In this document: in pieces, positions 7,223-15,866 of the stretch
Numbering within the stretch: position 1 is the stretch's first letter
Layout: every line of letters begins with the position of its first letter
Assembly (NCBI GenBank): GCA_002746605.1
Contig: PDPT01000052.1
Coordinates: 1-47,889 of the forward strand
Length of the DNA: 47,889 bases
Reading direction: 5' to 3'
Source: Ignavibacteriota bacterium
GTDB lineage: Bacteria; Bacteroidota; Ignavibacteria; Ignavibacteriales; Melioribacteraceae
The notes under the pieces: generated by a model
What the model was told of the DNA's origin: nothing
Database searches by the model: none
The model's input: the letters and a program-made list of their open reading frames with translations, nothing else
Program-made: the position numbers and the translations under genes

Positions 7223-9639
7223 TATATTAGTCCTTTCTTTTTTGCCATAAAGTTTGTTGAAACAGTAGCAAAAACAACTACGGAAATTGAACTTAAAGGC
7301 ATTAGTATTGCAGAAAAAACGGGCGAAAGCAAACCCTGCACGGCAAAACTAATTCCAATTAAATTATATATAAAAGATATAATAAAACTCAAGATAATAA
7401 TATTTTTGCTTGTACCGGCAAATTTAATAAACTTATTCAGCTTGCTGAAAGATTCAGAATCTAGTATTCCGTCACACGCAGGCGAAAAATTATTAATATC
7501 TTCTGCTATGGAAATTCCAACATTACTTTTTCTTAAAGCTCCTGCATCATTAAGTCCGTCTCCAATCATTAAAACTTTTTCATTATTTTTTTGAAGTTCT
7601 TCTATATAATTTAACTTATCAAAAGGTGTTTGCTTAAATTTCATTTCCGTATTCTTTTCAAAAATCTTGAGTAGAACTTCTCTTTCGCTATCATTATCTC
7701 CGGATAATATTGCAAGTTTGTAATTTTTCTCTAACGAGCTGATAACTTCATTTAATTTTGGTCTGTAATTGTTTCCTATTGCGAAAAAACCTTTAGTAAT
7801 ATTATCTATTGATAAGTAAACCTTTGTACTTAGATTGTTTCTATTGTTATCCTGCTCGTTTGTAACATAAATACGGCTGCCGATTGCAACAAGTTTTTTA
7901 TCAATTTTTGCAGAAATACCTTGTCCCGGAATTTCTTTATAATCAGAAATGTTAAGAAGCTGTTTATTACCAAATAAACAGAGAATATTTTTACTTAGAG
8001 GATGAGATGAGTTTCTTATAAGTGAACCAACTAATTTTACTTCATAGTCAGAGAGTTTATCTCCGTTAAAAGTAACTTTTGCACTTTTAGTTTCTGTAAT
8101 AGTTCCGGTCTTATCAAACACAATAGATGTAATTACTGAAAGCTTTTCAACAATATGAGTATTTTTAATATAGAATTTATTCCTGCCAAAAATCCTCATG
8201 GCGTTGCCGAGCGTAAATGGAGTTGATAAAGCAAGTGCGCATGGACATGCAATTATTAAAACGGCTGTAAGAGCATTAAATGCTAGGTCTTTACTTATCG
8301 GGAACCAATATAACCCGGCAGCAAAGGCTATGGATAAAACAGTAAATGTAAAATATTTACTTACTACATTTACAAAAGCGTCAATCTTGCTTCCATCATC
8401 TTTATCGAAAATAGAATTATTCCATAAACGAGTTAAATAGCTTTGCGATACTTCTTTAATTGTTTCTACCTCTATGGCTCCTCCGGTTTGTCTTCCGCCT
8501 GCATAGATTAGATCCCCGTTTATTTTCTCTACAGGATTCGATTCGCCGGTAACAAAACTGTAATCGATAAAAGCATTCCCGTTTATCAAAATTGAATCAG
8601 CGGGAATAAGTTCATGATTTTTAATTACAATTCTATCGCCAACATTTAATTTTTCAACAGGTTTGGTAGTTTCTTTTTTGTTTTTAATTATTGTTACCGC
8701 AATGGGAAAGTACGATTTATAATTTCTTTCAAAATTTAGTGCAGCATAGGTTTTGTTCTGAAACATTTTTCCTACTATTAAAAAGAAAACCAAAGCAGTC
8801 ATAGAATCTAAATAACCTGTACCTGTATTAGTAAAAATTTCGTACAGACTTCGCAAAAAAAGAACAATAATACCAAGAGAAATAGGAACATCCACATTAA
8901 CTATTTTTTTCTTTAGTCCTTTGTAAGCCGAAATAAAATAATCCGAAGCACTGTAAAAGAATACAGGAAGTGCAAATAAAATATTTAAGTATTTAAATAC
9001 ATGCTTTACATTATCGGATGTTAAACTATTTAATGATAAATATTCAGGAAAACTAAAGAGCATAATATTTCCGGCAGCAAATCCGGCGACACCAATTTTA
9101 TACCACAGTTTTTTATTTATTAATGCAGATTTTTCTACTTCTTTTTCGGCAAGATTTAAATCAGGTTCGTAACCAATAGAGTTTAAGAGTATAACTACAT
9201 TTTTTAAGTTTGTTTTCTCTTCGTTGAATTTTATGGAAACTATTTTTCTTAGAAAATTGGCTTCGGAAGAAATAATTCCTTCATCCATTTTGTAAAGGTT
9301 TTCTAAAATCCAAATGCAGGAACTACAATGCACTTGAGGAATGTTGAAAGTGACGGTTGTAATTTTACCATCGGTAAAGTCTATCAACTTTTCTTTGAGT
9401 TCAAGATCATCAAGAAAATCATAATTTTTCTTAATCTCATCCTTTTTTGATAAGCCTGGATTATCATCTAAATTATAGTATGTGCAGAGATTATTTTCTT
9501 CCAATAACTCATACACTGTTTTACACCCGTTACAGCAAAAAATCTTTTCACCTATATTATAACTTTTATCGCTGCAAGACTCTCCGCAATGATAGCAAAT
9601 CAGTTTGGTATCTGTTAATATTTCTTGTTCTTTTCTCAA
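7222..9639 (-). CDS. ccoI: CcoI/FixI copper-translocating P-type ATPase
   Basis: The 805-residue protein begins with a cysteine cluster (C15-x-x-C18, C22, C35-C36-x-x-C39) typical of the zinc-ribbon-like head of CcoI proteins, then a heavy-metal-associated domain with H104-C105-S-S-C108. It continues with about eight membrane helices, the actuator motif TGES, the ion-binding C465-P-C467, phosphorylation site D509-K-T-G-T and hinge GDGLND. CcoI exports or delivers copper for the CuB centre of cbb3 oxidase. The start is TTG at 9639-9637; no ATG occurs in frame upstream, and the next Met lies beyond the metal-binding motif. It heads the oxidase operon and overlaps ccoS by one base. Confidence 0.93.
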   Translation of the reverse strand: MRKEQEILTDTKLICYHCGESCSDKSYNIGEKIFCCNGCKTVYELLEENNLCTYYNLDDNPGLSKKDEIKKNYDFLDDLELKEKLIDFTDGKITTVTFNIPQVHCSSCIWILENLYKMDEGIISSEANFLRKIVSIKFNEEKTNLKNVVILLNSIGYEPDLNLAEKEVEKSALINKKLWYKIGVAGFAAGNIMLFSFPEYLSLNSLTSDNVKHVFKYLNILFALPVFFYSASDYFISAYKGLKKKIVNVDVPISLGIIVLFLRSLYEIFTNTGTGYLDSMTALVFFLIVGKMFQNKTYAALNFERNYKSYFPIAVTIIKNKKETTKPVEKLNVGDRIVIKNHELIPADSILINGNAFIDYSFVTGESNPVEKINGDLIYAGGRQTGGAIEVETIKEVSQSYLTRLWNNSIFDKDDGSKIDAFVNVVSKYFTFTVLSIAFAAGLYWFPISKDLAFNALTAVLIIACPCALALSTPFTLGNAMRIFGRNKFYIKNTHIVEKLSVITSIVFDKTGTITETKSAKVTFNGDKLSDYEVKLVGSLIRNSSHPLSKNILCLFGNKQLLNISDYKEIPGQGISAKIDKKLVAIGSRIYVTNEQDNNRNNLSTKVYLSIDNITKGFFAIGNNYRPKLNEVISSLEKNYKLAILSGDNDSEREVLLKIFEKNTEMKFKQTPFDKLNYIEELQKNNEKVLMIGDGLNDAGALRKSNVGISIAEDINNFSPACDGILDSESFSKLNKFIKFAGTSKNIIILSFIISFIYNLIGISFAVQGLLSPVFSAILMPLSSISVVVFATVSTNFMAKKKGLI

Positions 9640-9794
9640 ATTTTTTGATTGACAAAATTTTAATACTATAAAATAATTATTTTGAGATTAAAAAGGAGGA
9701 AAAAATATTTTTATACTATTATAAAGGATAGGTAACGACACTAAAAAAATAGTGGGAATTGACCAATCTCACACAAACTAACATAGAAATAAAC

Positions 9795-11513
9795 TTACTT
9801 TCTTTTTTTCTTTCTTCTTGAAGCAGAGGCAAAGGATAGGTTGCTTTTTCTAACTCTTCTATTCTTTCTTCTCTTTCTTTTTTCTTTTTTGTTAGAGGCA
9901 TTCTTTTTTGCAGATGCGACTTCCAGAACAATTTTACGTTTTTGATATTCTTTACCATTAGCATTCTTTATGAGTGCATCTTCAAAATCCGATTCGGCTT
10001 CAAAGAACGAAAAGTTTTGCATTATATCTATTGTCCCGATTTCAATATCGCGAAAACCCGAATTATCTTTTACTAGTCCGATTATTGTCGTTGGTTTTAT
10101 TTTATCGGTTTTACCTAAATTTATGAAAAAACGAGTCATTCCTTCATTAGAGTTTTTTTTGTTTCTACCTTTTGAACCTTTTTTAGGTTTTGTCAAGTCG
10201 GGCAAATCTTTATAATATTCCAAAAATCTGTTAAACTCTAAAGAGACAAATTTTTTGATTAATTCTTCGCGATCTAACCATTCTAATTTTTTCATGATTT
10301 GAGGAAGGAAAGAATCTATTTGTGTATGATCAACAATAACTTTTTCCATTCTATCAATTAAATGAAACAATTGTTTTTCACAAACTTCTTTACCTGTTGG
10401 AACAATTGAATCATTAAACTTTTTCCCAAGCTGTTTTTCAATCTGAGTTATTTTATTTTTTTCTTTAAGGTTAGCAATTACAATTGAAGATCCAAGTTTT
10501 CCGGCACGACCGGTTCTTCCGCTTCTATGTGTGTAAATTTCTAATTCATCCGGAAGATTATAATTAACAACGTGTGTTAAGTCATCAACATCCAAACCTC
10601 TTGCAGCTACATCTGTAGCAATCAACAATTTTACATGTTTTATTCTAAACTTGTTCATTGTAGCGGTTCTTTGTGCTTGAGATAAATCGCCATGAATAGA
10701 TTCAGCATTGTATCCGTCTTTAATTAATTTTTCAGCTACTTCTTGAGTTTCTCTTCTTGTTCGGCAAAAAATAATTCCGTAAATCTCTGGATAAAAATCA
10801 ACTATTCTTTTAAGTGCCAAATATCTGTCTTTTGCATGTACAAAATAAACTTGATGACTTACATTTTCAGCACCAACATTTTTTTTCCCAATAGTTATTT
10901 CAAGTGGTTCGGATAAATATCTTTTGGAAATTATTTTTACTTCCTTAGACATTGTTGCCGAAAAAAGCAATGTATTTCTTTCTTTTGGTGTTGTATCAAT
11001 TATAGCATCGAGTTCATCTCTAAATCCCATATTCAGCATTTCATCAGCTTCATCTAAAACAACTGAATTTATTTTGGATAAATTTACAACACCGCGATTT
11101 ATAAAATCCATTAATCTACCGGGAGTAGCCACAATTATGTGTACGCCTTTTTTTAACTTACGAATTTGATTGTCTATGCTTGAACCACCAAATACGGCAG
11201 TTATTTTAACATCGCTTTTATATTTTGCAAAATCTCTAATGTCATCTGCAATTTGTAAACATAATTCACGTGTAGGACTTAAAACCAAATGTTGAACATA
11301 ATTCTTTTTTATATCGGTTTTTTGAATTAACGGAATTCCGAAAGCGGCAGTTTTGCCTGTTCCGGTTTGTGCGAGAGCAATAATATCTTTTGTGTTTTCA
11401 TCAAGTAGTTTGGGAATTACTTTCTCTTGAACAGGCATCGGAAAATTAAATCCGAGTTCTTCAACAGCATTAATAATATTTTTTTCTACACCGAGGTCAT
11501 AAAATGTTTTCAT
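9795..11513 (-). CDS. deaD: DEAD-box ATP-dependent RNA helicase (DeaD/DbpA-like)
   Basis: All helicase motifs are present in order: Q motif (MPVQEKVIP), Walker A AQTGTGKT, PTRELCLQ, the DEAD box VLDEADEML, SAT, and HRSGRTGRAG of motif VI. After the two RecA-like domains comes an extension with a DbpA-type RNA-binding fold (about residues 455-530; MTRFFINLGKTDKIKP, IGLVKDNSGF), then a strongly basic tail (KKEKRKRRKNRR). Such enzymes remodel rRNA during ribosome assembly or at low temperature. The frame could start at 11555, but ATG at 11513-11511 (MKTFYDLGVEK) is preceded by AGGAAAAG and fits the family, so it is chosen, giving 572 residues. Stand-alone gene. The exact paralogue (DeaD, CsdA or DbpA) is not settled. 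Confidence 0.92.
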   Translation of the reverse strand: MKTFYDLGVEKNIINAVEELGFNFPMPVQEKVIPKLLDENTKDIIALAQTGTGKTAAFGIPLIQKTDIKKNYVQHLVLSPTRELCLQIADDIRDFAKYKSDVKITAVFGGSSIDNQIRKLKKGVHIIVATPGRLMDFINRGVVNLSKINSVVLDEADEMLNMGFRDELDAIIDTTPKERNTLLFSATMSKEVKIISKRYLSEPLEITIGKKNVGAENVSHQVYFVHAKDRYLALKRIVDFYPEIYGIIFCRTRRETQEVAEKLIKDGYNAESIHGDLSQAQRTATMNKFRIKHVKLLIATDVAARGLDVDDLTHVVNYNLPDELEIYTHRSGRTGRAGKLGSSIVIANLKEKNKITQIEKQLGKKFNDSIVPTGKEVCEKQLFHLIDRMEKVIVDHTQIDSFLPQIMKKLEWLDREELIKKFVSLEFNRFLEYYKDLPDLTKPKKGSKGRNKKNSNEGMTRFFINLGKTDKIKPTTIIGLVKDNSGFRDIEIGTIDIMQNFSFFEAESDFEDALIKNANGKEYQKRKIVLEVASAKKNASNKKEKRKRRKNRRVRKSNLSFASASRRKKKRK

Positions 11514-11609
11514 CTTTTCCTTTATTTTTAAAATGTAACTAAGAAATGTACACAAATAAAAATCAAAAATGAAAAGACAATAGTTAAAAGATAAAACGGA
11601 AGATGCTAG

Positions 11610-11683
11610 TAGTCATCGAGAGAGAAACGCAGCAATCTGCTGAGAGAGATTTCTTCGCAAAATTCTTTTTCTTGTAATGACTA
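11610..11683. repeat. Degenerate GTCAT...ATGAC palindromic repeat (REP-like relic)
   Basis: The ends form a perfect 7-base inverted pair (TAGTCAT at 11610-11616, ATGACTA at 11677-11683). Inside is GAGAGAAACGCAGCAATCT followed by GAGAGATTTCTTCGC, which resembles the widespread bacterial palindrome GTCATTGCGAGC...GCAATCT...GAGATTGCTTCG...GCAATGAC. An inner CAGCA-atc-TGCTG hairpin is present. It lies between two minus-strand transcripts, upstream of the helicase. Identification by recalled pattern, not by search. Confidence 0.55.
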
Positions 11684-11735
11684 TTTTATTTAATTATTGT
11701 AATTCTAAAAGTTTATAATCTTAATTATTTAACAT

Positions 11736-13205
11736 TTAAAGAAGAGACTCTTCAAATAATAATGTGAGCGATTCAATGGAAATATCTTCCATTAAAAAAT
11801 CATTAACATGGTAACCATCATATTCTCTTTTATCCTTTTCGGAAATCTCTTTATCTACAATAAATATTTGCGATTTATTTTTTTGGTCTTTTTTTCTTAA
11901 AGTTGAAACTAATTCCGTTCCCTTCATTAATTCCATATTATTCTTTGTAATTAAGATTGACGGTGTTTTTTCTAACATGGAATTTAGTGCTTCAAAACCG
12001 TTTTTACAAAAAGTGATTTTTGAGTTTGTAAAATTTTTGGAAAGTACTTCAAAAAATATTTCTTTGTTAAATTTGTCATCTTCAACAATAAGAATTGTAT
12101 TATCGCTTTTAGGTAATGTAAAATGGAATTCACTCCCTTTATCCACTTCAGAGAAAAACCAAATTTTACCTTCGTGCTTTTCAATAATTTCTTTTACAAG
12201 TGTTAAACCTAAACCTGTTCCTCTCTCGCCGGCTGTACCTGCTTTAGAAAATTTTGTGTCTATTTTAAAAAGTTTTTCATGATCTTCCGGAGCAATTCCT
12301 ATTCCTTCATCGGCAATAATTATTTCAACCATATCATTCTTATAAATGCCTGTTGTTATTGTTATTTTTTTACTTTCCGGTGTAAATTTAACTGCATTAC
12401 TTAGTAAATTTGTTATTACTTGATTGATAAGCCTTTCATCTACGTTTACAAATAAACCGGGTTCTGCATCAACAATGATTTTAATATTTTTTCTCATCAC
12501 AGAACCGGTAAGTACCGATACGGAATTGTTGATAAGATCCAGAATATCTAATCTCTGTGGTTCATATTTTATTGTACCGGCTTGCAGTCTTGTCCAATCC
12601 AATAAATGATTAACCATTTGCAGTTGAACTTGTGATGCTTCGTATATGTATTTTAGGTAATCAATTCTTTCATCTTCTGGTAAGTTTGGTTCATTTATTA
12701 AAATTTCTGCAAATCCTAATAAACTGCTGAATGGTGCTCTTAAATCATGCGAGATAATTGATATTAGTTTGTCTTTGGATTTGTTCAATTCTTGTTTAGA
12801 ACTTATATCTTGATGCAGTTCAATTTCTTTATTTTTAAAGTCGGTAATATTAAATAAAATACTGAAGTAATTTTCCTTACCGTTATCTGTATTTTTGGAC
12901 ACAAATTCTCTAAACCAAATAGTTTTATCATTTCCGGCAATAATTTCTATATCCGTTTGTTTTGTTTTGTTATTATCGGTAAAGGAATTGTTTTTAATTG
13001 CGTTAAATATTTCTTCGCCTTTATTATCTGGTATTAGTGAATAATGAATGTACTTATATTCGGATATTTCTTTTGCAGTTATTCCTATTAATTTTTCAAA
13101 ATGCTCTGAGCAGTAAAATTCATTTTCATTCCATTTTAAAATAAAGAAATCTTTTTGCATGTTAAGTAAACTATTGAGTTCAGAAGTAATAAAATTATTA
13201 ACCAT
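11736..13205 (-). CDS. PAS sensor histidine kinase with C-terminal pseudo-receiver domain
   Basis: The 489-residue cytoplasmic protein has an N-terminal PAS-like domain (about 15-125), a HisKA helix pair with H153 in SHDLRAPFSSLLGFAE, and an ATPase domain with the N box (NQVITNLLSNAVKFTPE), GIGI and GTGLGLTLVKEI. A receiver-like domain follows (about 370-489): it keeps the acidic pair D376-D377 (IVEDDK), but the phospho-acceptor position 44 residues later is K421, in LITKNNMELMKG, where CheY-type receivers have Asp. The Thr and Lys sites are also replaced (D451, E473). It therefore cannot be a normal phosphorelay receiver. The gene follows the NtrC-like regulator by 12 bases and is the last of a three-gene operon. 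Kinase call firm; pseudo-receiver by spacing alignment. Confidence 0.88.
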   Translation of the reverse strand: MVNNFITSELNSLLNMQKDFFILKWNENEFYCSEHFEKLIGITAKEISEYKYIHYSLIPDNKGEEIFNAIKNNSFTDNNKTKQTDIEIIAGNDKTIWFREFVSKNTDNGKENYFSILFNITDFKNKEIELHQDISSKQELNKSKDKLISIISHDLRAPFSSLLGFAEILINEPNLPEDERIDYLKYIYEASQVQLQMVNHLLDWTRLQAGTIKYEPQRLDILDLINNSVSVLTGSVMRKNIKIIVDAEPGLFVNVDERLINQVITNLLSNAVKFTPESKKITITTGIYKNDMVEIIIADEGIGIAPEDHEKLFKIDTKFSKAGTAGERGTGLGLTLVKEIIEKHEGKIWFFSEVDKGSEFHFTLPKSDNTILIVEDDKFNKEIFFEVLSKNFTNSKITFCKNGFEALNSMLEKTPSILITKNNMELMKGTELVSTLRKKDQKNKSQIFIVDKEISEKDKREYDGYHVNDFLMEDISIESLTLLFEESLL

Positions 13206-13217
13206 TATAAATAAAAT

Positions 13218-14585
13218 TTAGTTTTTGTTTTCAGTTTTTGTGGAAATTCCCATTAATTCCATTTTTCTGTAAAGAGAAGATAATCCTATATTCAACGCTT
13301 TAGCAGCTTCTTCTTTATTATTATCGTATTTTTTTATGATTCTCTTAATATGATTTTTTTCAAAATTCATTGTTGCTTCTTTTAGGGCTTCGGGAACATC
13401 ACTTAAATTAACAGAAATATTATCACTATCCGTAATATCATCGAGCTGAATAATATCTGATTTAGAGAATATTATCGCTCTTTCTATAATATTTTCAAGT
13501 TCTCTTACTCCACCACGCCAATTATAATTGATTAATTTTTTCATTGATTCATTATTAACTCCAAGAACCGGCTTACCCATTTCATTACAATATTTTGTTA
13601 CAAAATGATTTACAAGAAGCGGAATATCTTCGCGTCTTTCGTTAAGAGAGGGAAGTTTAATTTCAACAACATTTAGTCTGTAATATAAATCTTCTCTAAA
13701 TTCTCCAATTTTTGTTTTTTCGTAAATATCATGATGTGTTGCGGCAATTATTCTTACATCAGTTTTTATTGGTTTTACTCCTCCCACGGGAATAAATTCA
13801 CGATCTTCAATTACACGTAATAATTTTACTTGCAAATTTAAAGGTAAATCACCAATTTCATCTAAAAATAATGTTCCTCTGTCAGCGACTTTAAAAAGAC
13901 CGTCTTTATCATTTATGGCACCTGTAAACGAACCTTTTTTGTGTCCGAATAATTCACTTTCTATTAAAGTTGCAGAAATTGCTCCGCAGTTTATAGGAAG
14001 AAAAATTTTATCTTTCCTTAAACTATTATAATGGATTGACTTTGCTACAAGTTCTTTACCTGTTCCGCTTTTACCTGATATTAAAACATTACTGTTTGTC
14101 GGGGCAACTTGTTTAATTATATCAAATATTTTTTTAATAGATTCGCTTTGACCGATAATATTATTAAAATCAGCAGAACCGGTTATTTTTTTTCTTAAAA
14201 ATTTATTTTCTTCAGCAAGTTTCCTAAATTCTAGCAACCTCTTAACTCTTATTAAAAGATCGTCAAATTCTACAGGCTTTAGTAAATAATCGTAAGCACC
14301 ATTTCTAAGTGCTTCAACGGCAGTTTCTACCGAAGCATAAGCGGTCATAATTATAAAATATGTATCCGGAGATATTTTGGAACCTTTCTCTAATAATTGT
14401 ATCCCATTTAATCCGGGCATTTTTATATCGGAAATAACAAGATGATATTCATTCCTTTCAATTAAGGCTAAAGCTTCATCCCCATTTTCTACGGCTGTGG
14501 TTTCATAACCTTCTTCGTCCAAAATCATCTTTAATGAATCTCTTATACCTTTTTCATCATCAGCTATTAAAATTTTAATTTCCAT
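13218..14585 (-). CDS. Sigma-54-dependent response regulator, NtrC/AtoC family
   Basis: The 455-residue protein has three domains in canonical order. The receiver (1-120) keeps D9-D10, phospho-acceptor D53 (VISDIKMPG) and the Lys of YLLKPVEF. The AAA+ domain (about 140-380) has Walker A SGKSGTGKE, the sigma-54 contact loop GSFTGA (the common Ser variant of GAFTGA), Walker B LFLDEIGDL and an arginine-finger region (FREDLYYRLNV). A Fis-type helix-turn-helix ends the protein (EEAAKALNIGLSSLYRKMEL). It should activate promoters that need sigma-54. It is 32 bases downstream of an NtrB-like kinase, the presumed partner, and 12 bases upstream of a second kinase. Confidence 0.95.
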   Translation of the reverse strand: MEIKILIADDEKGIRDSLKMILDEEGYETTAVENGDEALALIERNEYHLVISDIKMPGLNGIQLLEKGSKISPDTYFIIMTAYASVETAVEALRNGAYDYLLKPVEFDDLLIRVKRLLEFRKLAEENKFLRKKITGSADFNNIIGQSESIKKIFDIIKQVAPTNSNVLISGKSGTGKELVAKSIHYNSLRKDKIFLPINCGAISATLIESELFGHKKGSFTGAINDKDGLFKVADRGTLFLDEIGDLPLNLQVKLLRVIEDREFIPVGGVKPIKTDVRIIAATHHDIYEKTKIGEFREDLYYRLNVVEIKLPSLNERREDIPLLVNHFVTKYCNEMGKPVLGVNNESMKKLINYNWRGGVRELENIIERAIIFSKSDIIQLDDITDSDNISVNLSDVPEALKEATMNFEKNHIKRIIKKYDNNKEEAAKALNIGLSSLYRKMELMGISTKTENKN

Positions 14586-14617
14586 TTATTTATCCTTAAT
14601 TTTTGAAGGGTTTCTTT

Positions 14618-15682
14618 TCAGCAAGGTATTTGAATAATAAATTCGCTTCCCTTGCCAAGCTCACTTTTTACTTTTATTTCACCGTTTATTTTTTTTATTA
14701 TTCCGTAACTTACGGATAAACCGAGTCCCGTACCTTTACCAACCTGCTTTGTAGTAAAGAAAGGATCAAATATTCTATCTATTAAATTTTGTTCTATTCC
14801 GATACCATTATCGGAGATACTTATAATTATATTTTGTGAAGTGTTAAAAGACTTTACTTTTATAGAACCTCTTCCGTTTATGGCATCTAAAGCATTAATG
14901 AGAATATTTATAAAAACTTGAATAAGTTGGTCAGGGACTGTATTAATCATAGGTAAATTATTACTTAGATTAGTTTTAAAATCAACTTTTTTAACTCTTT
15001 TATCATATTTTACAATTCCTACAGCAGTTTTTATAACTTCATTAATTTGAGTTTTGATCATATCATGTCCGGGAGGTCGCGATAAATCAACTAACTCTCT
15101 TACAATTTTTGATATTCTATTTATGTTATCTTTTACATTAATTAGCTGATTGCTTGTAAATTGATCGCTTGTTCGCCTTTGTAGAATTTGTACAATAGAA
15201 GAAATTGAAGCGAGAGGATTCCCGATTTCGTGTGCAACTCCGGCGGCAAGTTGACCTATAACTGCTAATTTTTCCGATTGGTCTATTTGTTGCTGTAACT
15301 TTCGTACTTCCGTAACATCAGTAAAAACAATTGTTCTTCCCATATATTCATTATTATCTCCCGGTAATTTAGCTACATTTAACTGTACGGGAATAACTTT
15401 TTGACTTTTAGTTTTTCTTTCGGTTTCAATAGATTTTACATAACCTTTTAACTTTACTTCTTTTACAATATTTTCTAATTCGGATAAGTATTTTTTTTCG
15501 TTGGGCAATAGTATAGCTGCATCTTTACCTATAATCTCTTCAATCTTATAACCGAAAATCTTTTCTGCACCATTATTCCATGCAACAAATTTTTCGTTTT
15601 TATCAATAGCTATTATTGCCAAATCTAAATTTTGGATTACATTTTGAAGGTATTTATAATTTATATCTGTATTTTTTTTCAA
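14618..15682 (-). CDS. PAS-domain sensor histidine kinase, NtrB/AtoS-like
   Basis: The 354-residue protein has no membrane segment. A PAS domain (about 10-125, with AIDKNEKFVAWNNGAEKIFGY) is followed by a HisKA helix with H151 in AHEIGNPLASISS, the NtrB-type phosphotransfer motif, and an ATPase domain with FINILINALDAI (N box), DNGIGIE and GTGLGLSVSYGI. It should autophosphorylate and pass phosphate to the NtrC-like regulator encoded 32 bases downstream. The first codon is TTG at 15682-15680; no in-frame ATG precedes the PAS domain, so this start is retained but uncertain by a few codons. The signal sensed is unknown; a soluble PAS suggests a cytoplasmic cue. Confidence 0.9.
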   Translation of the reverse strand: MKKNTDINYKYLQNVIQNLDLAIIAIDKNEKFVAWNNGAEKIFGYKIEEIIGKDAAILLPNEKKYLSELENIVKEVKLKGYVKSIETERKTKSQKVIPVQLNVAKLPGDNNEYMGRTIVFTDVTEVRKLQQQIDQSEKLAVIGQLAAGVAHEIGNPLASISSIVQILQRRTSDQFTSNQLINVKDNINRISKIVRELVDLSRPPGHDMIKTQINEVIKTAVGIVKYDKRVKKVDFKTNLSNNLPMINTVPDQLIQVFINILINALDAINGRGSIKVKSFNTSQNIIISISDNGIGIEQNLIDRIFDPFFTTKQVGKGTGLGLSVSYGIIKKINGEIKVKSELGKGSEFIIQIPC

Positions 15683-15866
15683 TTGATTGCTTAAAAAAAT
15701 TAAATAATTAATTAAAATATCGTTAAAATTAAGGGAAAAATCATTTAATTTACTATTTATAATTACTTTGGATAGTTTATATTGTGCTTAATAACACAAA
15801 AAAATTTTTTATAACTAATTTATTGTATATCTGTAAAAAATTTTTGATTTTAAATTTTAATACTTT

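Noticed and set aside
9447..9671. Plus-strand frame at the start of ccoI
   Set aside because: Lies antisense to the conserved metal-binding head of CcoI and has odd composition.
9651..9677. TTGACA followed by TATAAA on the plus strand
   Set aside because: Spacing is about 12 bases, too short for a sigma-70 promoter, and no plus-strand gene follows.
9719..9964. Second minus-strand frame overlapping the end of the RNA helicase
   Set aside because: Overlaps the helicase basic tail in another frame and is made of low-complexity Lys/Glu codons.
11513..11555. Upstream start for the RNA helicase
   Set aside because: The added residues are not like the family; the ATG at 11513 has AGGAAAAG directly upstream.
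11684..15866. Sigma-54 promoter (TGGCAC-N5-TTGC) near the NtrC-type operon
   Set aside because: No sequence with both elements at the proper spacing was seen in the flanking non-coding parts.
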